Below the pieces are notes generated by a model. The model saw only the letters and a list, made by a program, of their open reading frames with translations. It made no database searches and was not told the origin of the DNA. Shown one piece after another: positions 1 to 5,523 of a DNA stretch of 5,523 bases (positions are counted from its first letter, which is position 1; the number at the start of each line of letters is the position of its first letter). The DNA comes from an uncultured Alphaproteobacteria bacterium (lineage in GTDB: Bacteria > Pseudomonadota > Alphaproteobacteria > RF32 > CAG-239): assembly GCA_949542085.1 (NCBI GenBank), contig CATGXW010000073.1, forward strand, positions 1-5,523, in the 5' to 3' direction. The position numbers and the translations under genes are program-made.

Positions 1-1
1 G

Positions 2-667
2 ATACAAGCCGCTTTTATCGCCGGCTCCGGTATATTTATTCTTTATGACGGAATTGACCGTTTATTTTCTCCGCGTCCCATCAACGAAACCGGTATCGGT
101 ATTCTCATCATGATTATCAGTTTAGTGATGACTGTTCTTTTAATTCTGTACCAAAAATACGTTGCCGCCCGCACGCATTCCAAAGCCATCAGCGCTGATT
201 CTGCGCACTATACTGTTGATGTTATGACCAACCTGTCCATCATCTTGACTTTGATTGTCGTCAAATTTTTTGACATCAATTGGTTTGACACCATCATTGC
301 TGTTATTATCTCTGTTTACCTTCTCATCAACGCATGGCAACTGGCTCAAGACGCCATGGCAACGCTGATGGATAAAGAACTCAGCACCGAAATTCGCGAA
401 GACATCCGCAAAATCGTTATGTCTTGCACCAATGTTTACGGAATGCACGATTTACGCACCCGCGACCTTGGCGGCGCTTATTTTTTTGAGCTGCATTTAG
501 AATTGGATGGCTCCCTCCCCTTATCAACCACTCACCAATACAGTGACGAAGTGGAAAAACAGCTGCAAAAAGCTTATCCTAATGCTCAAGTTATCATCCA
601 CCAAGATCCGGCCGGCTTGAAAGAAGATCGTCTGGACCACCACCTCAACGGACAATGCGAATTATAA
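2..667 (+). CDS. fieF: FieF-type cation diffusion facilitator, divalent metal efflux transporter (5' end outside window)
   Basis: This inner-membrane antiporter family exports divalent metals such as Zn2+, Fe2+ or Cd2+, usually in exchange for protons. The reading frame is open from the left edge, and 221 residues are visible up to a TAA stop. Compared from memory with E. coli FieF, roughly the first 85 residues (TM1, TM2 and part of TM3, including the Asp pair of the transport site) are missing. Three more hydrophobic segments follow the edge. TM5 carries the transport-site pair in ADSAHYTVDV (His69 and Asp73 of the visible part). The cytoplasmic domain keeps the family's metal-binding residues in GMHDLRTR, LHLEL, TTHQY and IIHQDP. 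It converges on hppA and ends just before a shared terminator. The family call is very secure; the metal specificity and the exact symbol are inferred, since only the C-terminal part is seen. Confidence 0.93.
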   Translation: MQAAFIAGSGIFILYDGIDRLFSPRPINETGIGILIMIISLVMTVLLILYQKYVAARTHSKAISADSAHYTVDVMTNLSIILTLIVVKFFDINWFDTIIAVIISVYLLINAWQLAQDAMATLMDKELSTEIREDIRKIVMSCTNVYGMHDLRTRDLGGAYFFELHLELDGSLPLSTTHQYSDEVEKQLQKAYPNAQVIIHQDPAGLKEDRLDHHLNGQCEL

Positions 668-706
668 AAAAAATCCCCCCGCCTTTCAGCGAGGGGATCT
701 TTTTTT
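665..706. terminator. Bidirectional Rho-independent terminator between fieF and hppA
   Basis: The arms ATCCCCCCGC (673-682) and GCGAGGGGAT (689-698) form a 10-bp stem around the 6-base loop CTTTCA. An A-run lies on the left (665-672) and a T-run on the right (700-706), so both strands end in a hairpin followed by U residues. Read on the plus strand, the stem has one C/A mismatch (679 with 692). On the minus strand the same pair becomes a G-U wobble, so the stem is fully paired for hppA transcripts. It overlaps the fieF stop codon and sits 12 bases beyond the hppA stop, serving both convergent genes. Confidence 0.92.
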
Positions 707-717
707 ATCGACTATGC

Positions 718-3147
718 TTAGTCAACCTTTTTCGGTTCGATTCGCATGCAGTAGAATGACCGCCACACGAAATACAAGCCCAACAGGAAGAAGGCAATAC
801 CGGCACCCATCGCCACACAGCGAGGAGCGGCAACAGCCATCTCAACAGCCAGCAAACCAAACAAGGTTGTGAACTTGATAATCGGGTTCAAAGCAACTGA
901 AGAAGTATCCTTGTACGGATCACCGACAGTATCACCGACAACAGCGGCGCTGTGCAAATCAGTTCCTTTTTCGTTCAAGTCAACTTCAACCACTTTCTTG
1001 GCGTTATCCCATGCACCGCCGGCGTTAGCCATATACAGAGCTTGGAACAAACCAAAGACCGCGATGGAAATCAAATAACTTGCAAACAGGTTGGCATCAA
1101 AGCATGCAAACGCAATTGTGAAAGAGAAAATCACAATAAAGATGTTGAACATACCTTTCTGCGCATACAAAGTGCAGATTTGAACCACTTTCTTGGAATC
1201 TTCAACCGAAGCGGCTTTAGCCGTATCCAGTTTGATGTGTTCCTTAATGTAGTTAACCGCACGATAAGCACCGGTCGAAACCGCCTGCATGGAAGCACCG
1301 GAGAACCAGTAAATAACGGCACCGCCTAAAATGATACCGAACAGAACTTCAGGTTCCAACAGGTTAAGTTGCAAGTTGAGCAACAAAATGATTGAGAAAA
1401 TCATGGTCGTCGCACCGATAACGGCTGTACCGATAAGAACCGGCTTATCTGTGGCCTTAAAGGTGTTTCCGGCACTATCGTTTTCTTCCAAATAGTGCTT
1501 ACCGCCTTCAAAGTTCGGTTTGAAACCATATTCTTTTTCGATCTCTTTGCTGATGCCTTTAATGTTTTCAATCTGAGACAATTCGAAAACAGATTGAGCA
1601 TTATCGGTCACCGGACCATAGCTGTCAACCGCAATGGTGACAGGCCCCATACCGAGCATACCGAAAGCCACCAAACCAAAAGCGAAGACTGTCGGATAAA
1701 CCATATAGGCATCCAAACCGGTACGAGCGGTAAAGAAAGCGACAGCCATCAAACCGACCATAACCAAACCTTGCCAGAAAGCAGAGAAGTTACCGGCGAC
1801 AATACCTGAAATAATATTCAGAGAAGCACCTGCTTCACGGCTGGCATTAACGATTTCATCAACATGTTTTGATTTTGAAGATGTAAAGATTTTTGTAAAT
1901 TCCGGAATCAATGCGGCGGCAATTGTACCACAGCTGATGATGACGGAAAGTTTCCACCACAAATCTTCGCCCATGTTACCAATCATAACATATGAAACAC
2001 CGAATGTAACCAAGATAGAAATGATTGAAGTCAACCAAATCAGGCTTGTCAGCGGCGTTTCAAAATTGAAAGATGTTTTGTTGCCGAAGATGAGTTTGGA
2101 AACTCTGGAGTTAATCCAATAAGCAACGATAGATGTCAAAATCATCAACAAACGCATTGCAAAAATCCAAACGATTAAGCGAGCTTGAATGTCAATACCG
2201 CCATCCATCAAAGCCAAAGCGCCGTCCGGCATATACATCATACCGGCACCGAGAACGATAAAGCTGATGAGAGCCACACCGGTCACGCCATAGGTCTCAA
2301 AGCCATCGGCTGTCGGGCCGACAGAGTCACCGGCATTGTCACCGGTACAGTCAGCAATAACACCTGGGTTACGAGCATCATCTTCATCAATCTTGAAAAT
2401 GATTTTCATCAAATCTGCGCCAATGTCGGCAATTTTTGTGAAAATACCGCCGCAAATACGCAAAGCGGAAGCACCGAGCGATTCGCCGATAGCAAAACCG
2501 ATGAAGCAAGCGCCGGCGTTAACACGGTCAACAAACAGCAAAATGGCAATCATCATAATCAACTCAACGCAGATGAGCAAAACACCGATAGACATACCGG
2601 AACGCAAAGGCAGGCTCATAACCGGAAACGGTTTGCCGCGCAAAGACATAAAGGCTGTTCTGGAGTTTGCGTAAGTATTAATTCTCATACCGAACCATGC
2701 AACGGCATAAGACCCCAAAATACCCAAGACAGACCACATCAAAATCGTCAAAACCTTCGGTAGCGGAGTAGCATTCAGGTAAAAGAAGTAATAGAAAATA
2801 CAAGCGGCAATGAACAATTCCAAAACCACCAATAATTTAGCCTGCTGTTTCATATAGGTTTTGCAGGTTTCATAAATGGTGTTTGAAACGTTGAGCATTG
2901 CTTTATGTGCCGGCATTCTTTTGATTTTGATAAATTCGACCAAACCAAAGAGCATACCAAAGGCACAAATGCCGATGCCATACATCAGGAGTTGCGATCC
3001 GGTAACGGCCCAGCCAAAGATGTTGTAAGCAACATCCAAGGACGGAATGTTCAGATCGATTTCAGAAGCCATGGCATTTCCGGATAGGACGCCAAGAGTT
3101 AGCAAAAATGCAAATGCAAATCCGCTAATTTTTTTCAAGCTAATCAT
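718..3147 (-). CDS. hppA: Membrane-bound ion-translocating pyrophosphatase, divergent K+-independent type
   Basis: This integral membrane enzyme hydrolyses pyrophosphate and uses the energy to pump H+ (in some subfamilies Na+) out of the cytoplasm. The 809-residue product has many hydrophobic helices and the family's catalytic motifs: CGGIFTKIADIGADL (232-246), EDDARNP (255-261), the Asp cluster ADCTGDNAGDSVG (265-277) with Asp281 and Glu284 after it, GPVTDN (511-516), GGAWDNAKK (710-718) and GDTVGDPYKDT (738-748). In GNTFKATD (560-567), Lys564 sits where K+-dependent enzymes have Ala, which predicts K+ independence. The Asp motif differs from the common DNVGDNVGD form, and the stretch between DNA and GNT is about 16 residues longer than usual. 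Residues 1-27 look like a signal peptide ending AMA. The ATG at 3147 is chosen for its AAAGGA site 7 bases upstream. An in-frame GTG at 3186 would add 13 residues. It is monocistronic with its own leader and terminator. Confidence 0.96.
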   Translation of the reverse strand: MISLKKISGFAFAFLLTLGVLSGNAMASEIDLNIPSLDVAYNIFGWAVTGSQLLMYGIGICAFGMLFGLVEFIKIKRMPAHKAMLNVSNTIYETCKTYMKQQAKLLVVLELFIAACIFYYFFYLNATPLPKVLTILMWSVLGILGSYAVAWFGMRINTYANSRTAFMSLRGKPFPVMSLPLRSGMSIGVLLICVELIMMIAILLFVDRVNAGACFIGFAIGESLGASALRICGGIFTKIADIGADLMKIIFKIDEDDARNPGVIADCTGDNAGDSVGPTADGFETYGVTGVALISFIVLGAGMMYMPDGALALMDGGIDIQARLIVWIFAMRLLMILTSIVAYWINSRVSKLIFGNKTSFNFETPLTSLIWLTSIISILVTFGVSYVMIGNMGEDLWWKLSVIISCGTIAAALIPEFTKIFTSSKSKHVDEIVNASREAGASLNIISGIVAGNFSAFWQGLVMVGLMAVAFFTARTGLDAYMVYPTVFAFGLVAFGMLGMGPVTIAVDSYGPVTDNAQSVFELSQIENIKGISKEIEKEYGFKPNFEGGKHYLEENDSAGNTFKATDKPVLIGTAVIGATTMIFSIILLLNLQLNLLEPEVLFGIILGGAVIYWFSGASMQAVSTGAYRAVNYIKEHIKLDTAKAASVEDSKKVVQICTLYAQKGMFNIFIVIFSFTIAFACFDANLFASYLISIAVFGLFQALYMANAGGAWDNAKKVVEVDLNEKGTDLHSAAVVGDTVGDPYKDTSSVALNPIIKFTTLFGLLAVEMAVAAPRCVAMGAGIAFFLLGLYFVWRSFYCMRIEPKKVD

Positions 3148-3154
3148 ATTCGAT

Positions 3155-3160
3155 TCCTTT
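3155..3160 (-). promoter_or_regulatory. Ribosome binding site of hppA
   Basis: AAAGGA on the minus strand lies 7 bases before the ATG at 3147-3145. It supports that start over the in-frame GTG at 3186-3184. The GTG has a GGGGAG 5 bases upstream, but that lies inside a predicted leader hairpin. Confidence 0.8.
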
Positions 3161-3186
3161 AAGATTAATCCAATAAAATATAACAC

Positions 3187-3211
3187 TACAACTCCCCGAC
3201 AGAGAGTTGTA
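3187..3211 (-). promoter_or_regulatory. Hairpin in the 5' leader of hppA
   Basis: TACAACTC (3187-3194) and GAGTTGTA (3204-3211) form a perfect 8-bp stem with a 9-base loop, 39 bases upstream of the hppA start codon. It falls inside the leader predicted from the promoter at 3245-3272. The purine-rich GGGGAG before the alternative GTG start is partly within the stem. No U-run follows directly on the minus strand, so it is not a typical attenuator. On the plus strand the stem is followed two bases later by CCTTTTT, but no gene runs into it from that side. Its role is unknown: it may protect the mRNA or affect initiation. Confidence 0.5.
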
Positions 3212-3244
3212 AACCTTTTTGTTATGCCGCAAGTCTAGTAAAAG

Positions 3245-3272
3245 ATTCTAAAAAATCGGTTAAGACTCGCAA
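3245..3272 (-). promoter_or_regulatory. Candidate sigma-70 type promoter of hppA
   Basis: On the minus strand TTGCGA (3272-3267) and TAGAAT (3250-3245) are separated by 16 bases. They match the -35 consensus at 4 of 6 and the -10 consensus at 5 of 6 positions. A start near 3238 would give a leader of about 90 bases that includes the hairpin at 3187-3211. Short inverted repeats overlap the same stretch (AGTCT 3232-3236 with AGACT 3263-3267, and GATT 3244-3247 with AATC 3254-3257) and could be an operator or chance. This is prediction from motifs only. Confidence 0.45.
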
Positions 3273-3330
3273 AAATTGCATTAGGATTAACTTTACACAA
3301 ACCCGAAAAAAATATTACAATTTACCTTTG

Positions 3331-3454
3331 CACGAACTGGAAGAAATGCGGAGAATGTGACGGATAATAAGATTAAAGCGGAGTTTACTAAAGCGTAAAT
3401 GAGCATTTCGCCAACTCGCAAAACCTGTATTAGCTGGCCATTATACACATTTCC
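3331..3454 (-). repeat. Repeat unit A, distal imperfect copy
   Basis: This unit aligns along its length with unit B at 3494-3627. The best-conserved block is 3348-3374 against 3510-3536, with 25 of 27 bases identical, including GCGGAGAATG and TAATAAGATT. The shared right end contains CTGTATTA followed by a copy of the smpB 3' end (3429-3454, 20 of 26 identical to 3602-3627). Compared with B it lacks about 11 bases near 3374 and has a few single-base gaps. The centre forms the smaller of two related hairpins. It is given as minus strand to match the smpB transcript; the true orientation is unknown. Confidence 0.8.
3375..3408. other. Hairpin of repeat unit A
   Basis: The inner stem is TTTAC (3384-3388) with GTAAA (3395-3399) around the 6-base loop TAAAGC. 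Below it an asymmetric internal loop has GGAG on the left (3380-3383) and TGA on the right. Then GC (3378-3379) pairs with GC (3403-3404), and AAA (3375-3377) pairs with TTT (3406-3408). The layout matches the hairpin in unit B but with different stem bases. Alone the stem is weak; the comparison with B is what supports it. Confidence 0.55.
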
Positions 3455-3465
3455 CGCACTGAGGG

Positions 3466-3491
3466 ATTAACCGGCCATTATACGCGCTTCC
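3466..3491 (-). repeat. Short duplicate of the smpB 3' end
   Basis: This 26-base stretch matches 3602-3627, the end of smpB, at 25 positions, including 24 identical bases in a row. The core is GGCCATTATACGCGC. Read on the minus strand in the matching frame it encodes EARIMAG then TAA, compared with KARIMAG then TAA in smpB. It has no long body of its own: 11 bases separate it from the third, more diverged tail copy in unit A. Confidence 0.88.
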
Positions 3492-3493
3492 GA

Positions 3494-3627
3494 CACAAAC
3501 TCGAAAAGTGCGGAGAATGCGACGGGTAATAAGATTTGAGAGGGAAAGTACCGGAGCGTACAAAAACGTACGTAAGGACACTTTCATCTTGAAAAATCTG
3601 TATTAACCGGCCATTATACGCGCTTTC
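3494..3627 (-). repeat. Repeat unit B, overlapping the end of smpB
   Basis: This unit is the partner of unit A at 3331-3454. Its right end (3602-3627) is the 3' end of the smpB coding sequence, so the repeat runs from inside the gene into the spacer. It contains the longer hairpin at 3531-3590. Because SmpB proteins of other proteobacteria also end in a KARIM-like sequence, the tail is probably native smpB sequence and the downstream copies derive from it. Confidence 0.8.
3531..3590. other. Long hairpin of repeat unit B
   Basis: The pairs from outside to inside are AAGAT (3531-3535) with ATCTT (3586-3590), GAAAGT (3544-3549) with ACTTTC (3580-3585), CC (3551-3552) with GG (3576-3577), and CGTAC (3557-3561) with GTACG (3568-3572). 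The loop is the 6 bases AAAAAC. Small bulges and an internal loop, GGAG opposite TAA, break the stem. No U-run follows on either side in the sense expected of an intrinsic terminator, although it could still shield the smpB mRNA end. Confidence 0.7.
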
Positions 3628-4082
3628 TGAATCTTCCAGTCACGATCTTTAATCGCTTCCCTCTTATCGTAGTTTTTCTTGCCGCACCCGAGACCTATAT
3701 CAAGCTTGGCTCGACCATTGGCATCAAAGAAAAGACGAATGGCAACGAGAGTTGAACCTTTACGAGAAAGAGCGTTGATGATATCAATGATTTCTTTCTT
3801 TTTTAAGAGAAGTTTACGATCACGTTTTTCCGGATGAGAAGAATAACCTTTGTTGGCATATTCGGCGATAAACATGTTCGACATAAAGATTTCGCCGTTT
3901 TTCTCGATTCCATAAGCATCATTGATATTGGCATGACCAAGACGCAGAGATTTCACCTCAGTACCGGTCAGTTCCAATCCGGCCGTGAATTTTTCTTCAA
4001 TCAGATAATCAAAATTGGCCCGACGGTTTTGTGCAACCATACCGGTGGAAATAAAATCACTTTTTTTCTCTTTTTTGGCCAT
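3603..4082 (-). CDS. smpB: SsrA-binding protein SmpB
   Basis: SmpB binds tmRNA (SsrA) and brings it to stalled ribosomes for trans-translation, which frees the ribosome and tags the unfinished protein. The 159-residue length is normal. The OB-fold core shows NRRANFDYLIEEKF and LTGTEVKSLR near the N-terminus, then KLLLKKKEI and GRAKLDIGL. The basic C-terminal tail, DKREAIKDRDW followed by KIQKARIMAG, is the part that enters the mRNA channel, and it keeps the tryptophan and the ARIM-type ending seen in E. coli. The extreme N-terminus (MAKKEKKSD) is lysine-rich. The ATG starts 4 bases after the tilS stop without a strong ribosome binding site, which suggests translational coupling to tilS. The last codons are also the end of a repeat copied twice downstream. 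No tmRNA gene is seen in the window. Confidence 0.97.
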   Translation of the reverse strand: MAKKEKKSDFISTGMVAQNRRANFDYLIEEKFTAGLELTGTEVKSLRLGHANINDAYGIEKNGEIFMSNMFIAEYANKGYSSHPEKRDRKLLLKKKEIIDIINALSRKGSTLVAIRLFFDANGRAKLDIGLGCGKKNYDKREAIKDRDWKIQKARIMAG

Positions 4083-4086
4083 TGTC

Positions 4087-5157
4087 TTACTTCATTACCT
4101 GATTATAAATCGCCCGTCTGACTTTATAGGGCAGATTAGATTTAGCATACTGCGGCACAGATTTCAAGCATTTATCCCATTCTGCCGTTGTCATCACCTT
4201 GGCTGAGCGGTCTTCCGGCACAATCCAAAGCTTGTTACGACTTTCAAAAATCTCACAATGTCCGAGGGTACAACCGCTAAAATCCGGATTTTCCAAATAC
4301 CAGCTCAAACGTAAAACTTCATCCGCTTCCGGCGCATATGTTTGTCCGCCGATTCTCATAATTAATTCCGACAACAAACGATAGCGAATTTCTTCATGTT
4401 GCGCTAACAAAACCGAGCGGGATACAGACACCGCCGCTCCGTGCCACCACCGCACATGATTGGCGATTAAACCAGCAATTTTATCTTCAAAATAAGAACG
4501 GGTACGAGCTAAAACAGCGGCGGTTTCAGCCAAGCGCTGAACCGAAATACCGGTTCTCTGCTCCAACTGCGGCAAAAACTTGCGCATCCGCACACGCTGA
4601 TAATCTTCACATTGATTGGAGGGATCTTCCACCCACTCAATTTGCCGCTCCCGTAAATAGGCTTTCAAATCATCGGGATTATCATTCAATTGCGGTCTGA
4701 TAATCTCGATTCCGTTACGATTGGTTACCGGAAGAATACCGCTTAAACCATACAAGCCGCTCCCCCGTTGCAAACGCAACAAAAACGTTTCGGCTTGATC
4801 ACGACAATGATGCCCCACCGCCAAAGTCGTCACCCCATGTTGATGACACCACCCGCACAACAAATCATAGCGAGCTTCTCGTGCCTCGGCTTCAACATCA
4901 CTTTGCGGCTTTTCGCCTTCCCAAATCAAAATATGATGTTCGATTCCATGTTGTCGCATCAGCTGAGCGACATATTCAGCCTCGGCTCTGGATTCCAGAC
5001 GCAACCGGTGGTCAACCGTCAACGCAATAACTTTCACCTGATGTGTTTTTGCCCAATCATGCAGACGCAATATCAGCGCCAATGAGTCAGCGCCGCCGGA
5101 AACAGCGGCGGCGACAACATCACTTTTCAAAGAATATGCTTCAAAAAATTTATTCAC
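4087..5157 (-). CDS. tilS: tRNA(Ile)-lysidine synthase TilS
   Basis: TilS uses ATP and lysine to turn cytidine 34 of the CAU-anticodon tRNA-Ile into lysidine, so that this tRNA reads AUA rather than AUG; it is normally essential. The 356-residue product has the PP-loop SGGADS at 20-25, VDHRLRLES at 48-56, EAREAR at 91-96 and the family signature HHCRDQAETFLLRL (116-129) followed by RGSGLYGLSG. WVEDPSN with a downstream basic RVRMRKF matches the tRNA-contacting region. The remaining C-terminal part is less conserved and the protein is somewhat shorter than E. coli TilS. The start is a GTG at 5157-5155, 7 bases after the cpoB stop, with no clear ribosome binding site. It is the only start that places the PP-loop at the usual distance, so coupling to cpoB translation is likely. 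Confidence 0.96.
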   Translation of the reverse strand: MNKFFEAYSLKSDVVAAAVSGGADSLALILRLHDWAKTHQVKVIALTVDHRLRLESRAEAEYVAQLMRQHGIEHHILIWEGEKPQSDVEAEAREARYDLLCGWCHQHGVTTLAVGHHCRDQAETFLLRLQRGSGLYGLSGILPVTNRNGIEIIRPQLNDNPDDLKAYLRERQIEWVEDPSNQCEDYQRVRMRKFLPQLEQRTGISVQRLAETAAVLARTRSYFEDKIAGLIANHVRWWHGAAVSVSRSVLLAQHEEIRYRLLSELIMRIGGQTYAPEADEVLRLSWYLENPDFSGCTLGHCEIFESRNKLWIVPEDRSAKVMTTAEWDKCLKSVPQYAKSNLPYKVRRAIYNQVMK

Positions 5158-5164
5158 GGCAAAC

Positions 5165-5523
5165 TTATTTACACTTTAACTTGGAAGCCGCTTTAGCCGC
5201 TTTGTCCTTGATTGTCTTTTCAGCCTTTGGAAACTCTTTCGGCAAACTGGTATAAGCGGCGCAAGCCTCGTCTTTTTTATTCAATTGCTCCATGGACATA
5301 CCAAGCTTCAAGAGATTATCGGCTCCTTTTGTACCGTTTTTATATTGCTCAAACCCTTTAGCAAAAGCAACTGCCGCTTTGGCATAATCTTTCTTGGCAT
5401 AGTAGGCTTCCCCCATCCAATATTGGGCATTGCCGGCCAACTTATGTTTAGGAAATTTAGACAAGACGGTTGTAAACTTGACAATCGCTTCTTCACTCTG
5501 ACCGCTATTCAGGGCATTCAAAC
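5165..5523 (-). CDS. cpoB: CpoB/YbgF, Tol-Pal-associated periplasmic TPR protein (5' end outside window)
   Basis: CpoB (YbgF) is a periplasmic protein that works with the Tol-Pal complex to coordinate outer-membrane constriction and peptidoglycan synthesis during division. Only the C-terminal 119 or so codons are present and the frame runs off the right edge, so the signal peptide and coiled-coil region are not visible. The visible part is the TPR domain: GQSEEAIVKFTTVLSKFPKH, then AQYWMGEAYYAKKDYAKAAV, then ADNLLKLGMSMEQLNKKDEA with a following Cys, and a C-terminal LKCK. YWMGE, LLKLG and the DEAC/DAC ending are typical of the family. The TTG at 5521-5519 is an internal codon, not the start. 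It is first in the visible cluster, 7 bases from tilS. In Alphaproteobacteria it usually follows tolB and pal, which would be expected to the right of the window. Confidence 0.93.
   Translation of the reverse strand, partial: LNALNSGQSEEAIVKFTTVLSKFPKHKLAGNAQYWMGEAYYAKKDYAKAAVAFAKGFEQYKNGTKGADNLLKLGMSMEQLNKKDEACAAYTSLPKEFPKAEKTIKDKAAKAASKLKCK

Larger units (their letters stand above)
3148..3602. other. Intergenic region between smpB and hppA, mostly non-coding repeats
   Basis: This 455-base stretch has no convincing gene. From the hppA side it holds the ribosome binding site, leader hairpin and candidate promoter (3155-3272), then an AT-rich stretch where I see nothing specific (3273-3330), then repeat unit A (3331-3454), a short tail copy (3466-3491) and repeat unit B (3494 into the smpB 3' end). 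I found no clear U-run terminator for the smpB transcript here. The smpB mRNA may therefore run through the repeats, or end within them by another mechanism. Confidence 0.8.

Noticed and set aside
110..667. The ATG at position 110 as the true start of the metal transporter
   Set aside because: The same frame is open back to position 2 and encodes family-typical residues of TM3 and the following loop, so the gene begins outside the window.
2185..2763. A 192-codon plus-strand ORF opposite hppA, plus other plus-strand ORFs across hppA, smpB and tilS
   Set aside because: They are antisense shadows of well-recognised genes, with compositions rich in His, Asn and Thr and no recognisable domain.
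3429..3491. TATAAT hexamers on the minus strand in each copy of the smpB tail, as possible promoters for hppA
   Set aside because: The hexamer comes from the codons for Ile-Met in the smpB tail. I found no acceptable -35 element 16-18 bases upstream of the two intergenic copies, and a better-spaced candidate lies nearer hppA.
3441..3587. A 48-codon ORF on the minus strand across repeat B (starting MKVSLRTF, ending CGKCV), and a 37-codon ORF at 3293-3406 across repeat A
   Set aside because: Neither has a good ribosome binding site. The two ORFs read the same conserved repeat block in different frames, and the bodies differ by indels that are not multiples of three. The conservation is therefore of nucleotide sequence or structure rather than protein.
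3331..3602. A tmRNA (ssrA) gene, tRNA or CRISPR array in the smpB-hppA spacer
   Set aside because: No tRNA-like acceptor or T-arm with GGTTCGA and CCA end was seen. The repeats are few, long, imperfect and lack regular unique spacers.

Overview
The window looks like part of a chromosome from an alphaproteobacterium with moderate GC content. The main clue is the gene pair cpoB (ybgF)-tilS, which in Alphaproteobacteria commonly closes the tol-pal cluster. The SmpB and FieF-like proteins also resemble proteobacterial versions. No phage, plasmid, insertion sequence, tRNA, rRNA or CRISPR array was seen. The taxonomic call is an inference from gene order and protein motifs, not from a marker-gene comparison.

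Layout from left to right. (1) Positions 2-667, plus strand: the C-terminal two thirds of a FieF-type cation diffusion facilitator, cut by the window edge. (2) 668-717: a short convergent gap holding one bidirectional terminator. (3) 718-3147, minus strand: a complete membrane pyrophosphatase (hppA) of a divergent, lysine-bearing, probably K+-independent type, with a signal-peptide-like N-terminus and its own likely promoter and 5' leader hairpin (3148-3272). (4) 3273-3602: a non-coding stretch made mostly of imperfect direct repeats that include copies of the 3' end of smpB and two related hairpins. (5) 3603-5523, minus strand: a tight cluster transcribed in the order cpoB (partial), tilS, smpB, with gaps of only 7 and 4 bases.

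The three-gene cluster serves envelope constriction (CpoB), tRNA-Ile lysidine synthesis (TilS) and rescue of stalled ribosomes (SmpB, with tmRNA). The pyrophosphatase recovers energy from pyrophosphate as an ion gradient. The CDF transporter exports divalent metal ions, probably using the proton gradient. These functions are not otherwise linked, so the window reads as housekeeping sequence.

The most interesting part is the smpB-hppA intergenic region. The last codons of smpB (encoding KARIMAG and the stop) are copied twice more downstream. Two longer bodies next to these copies fold into similar hairpins whose stems differ by paired, compensatory changes while the loop size and an internal GGAG bulge are kept. 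This looks like a structured repeat or RNA element. I do not recognise it as a named family.
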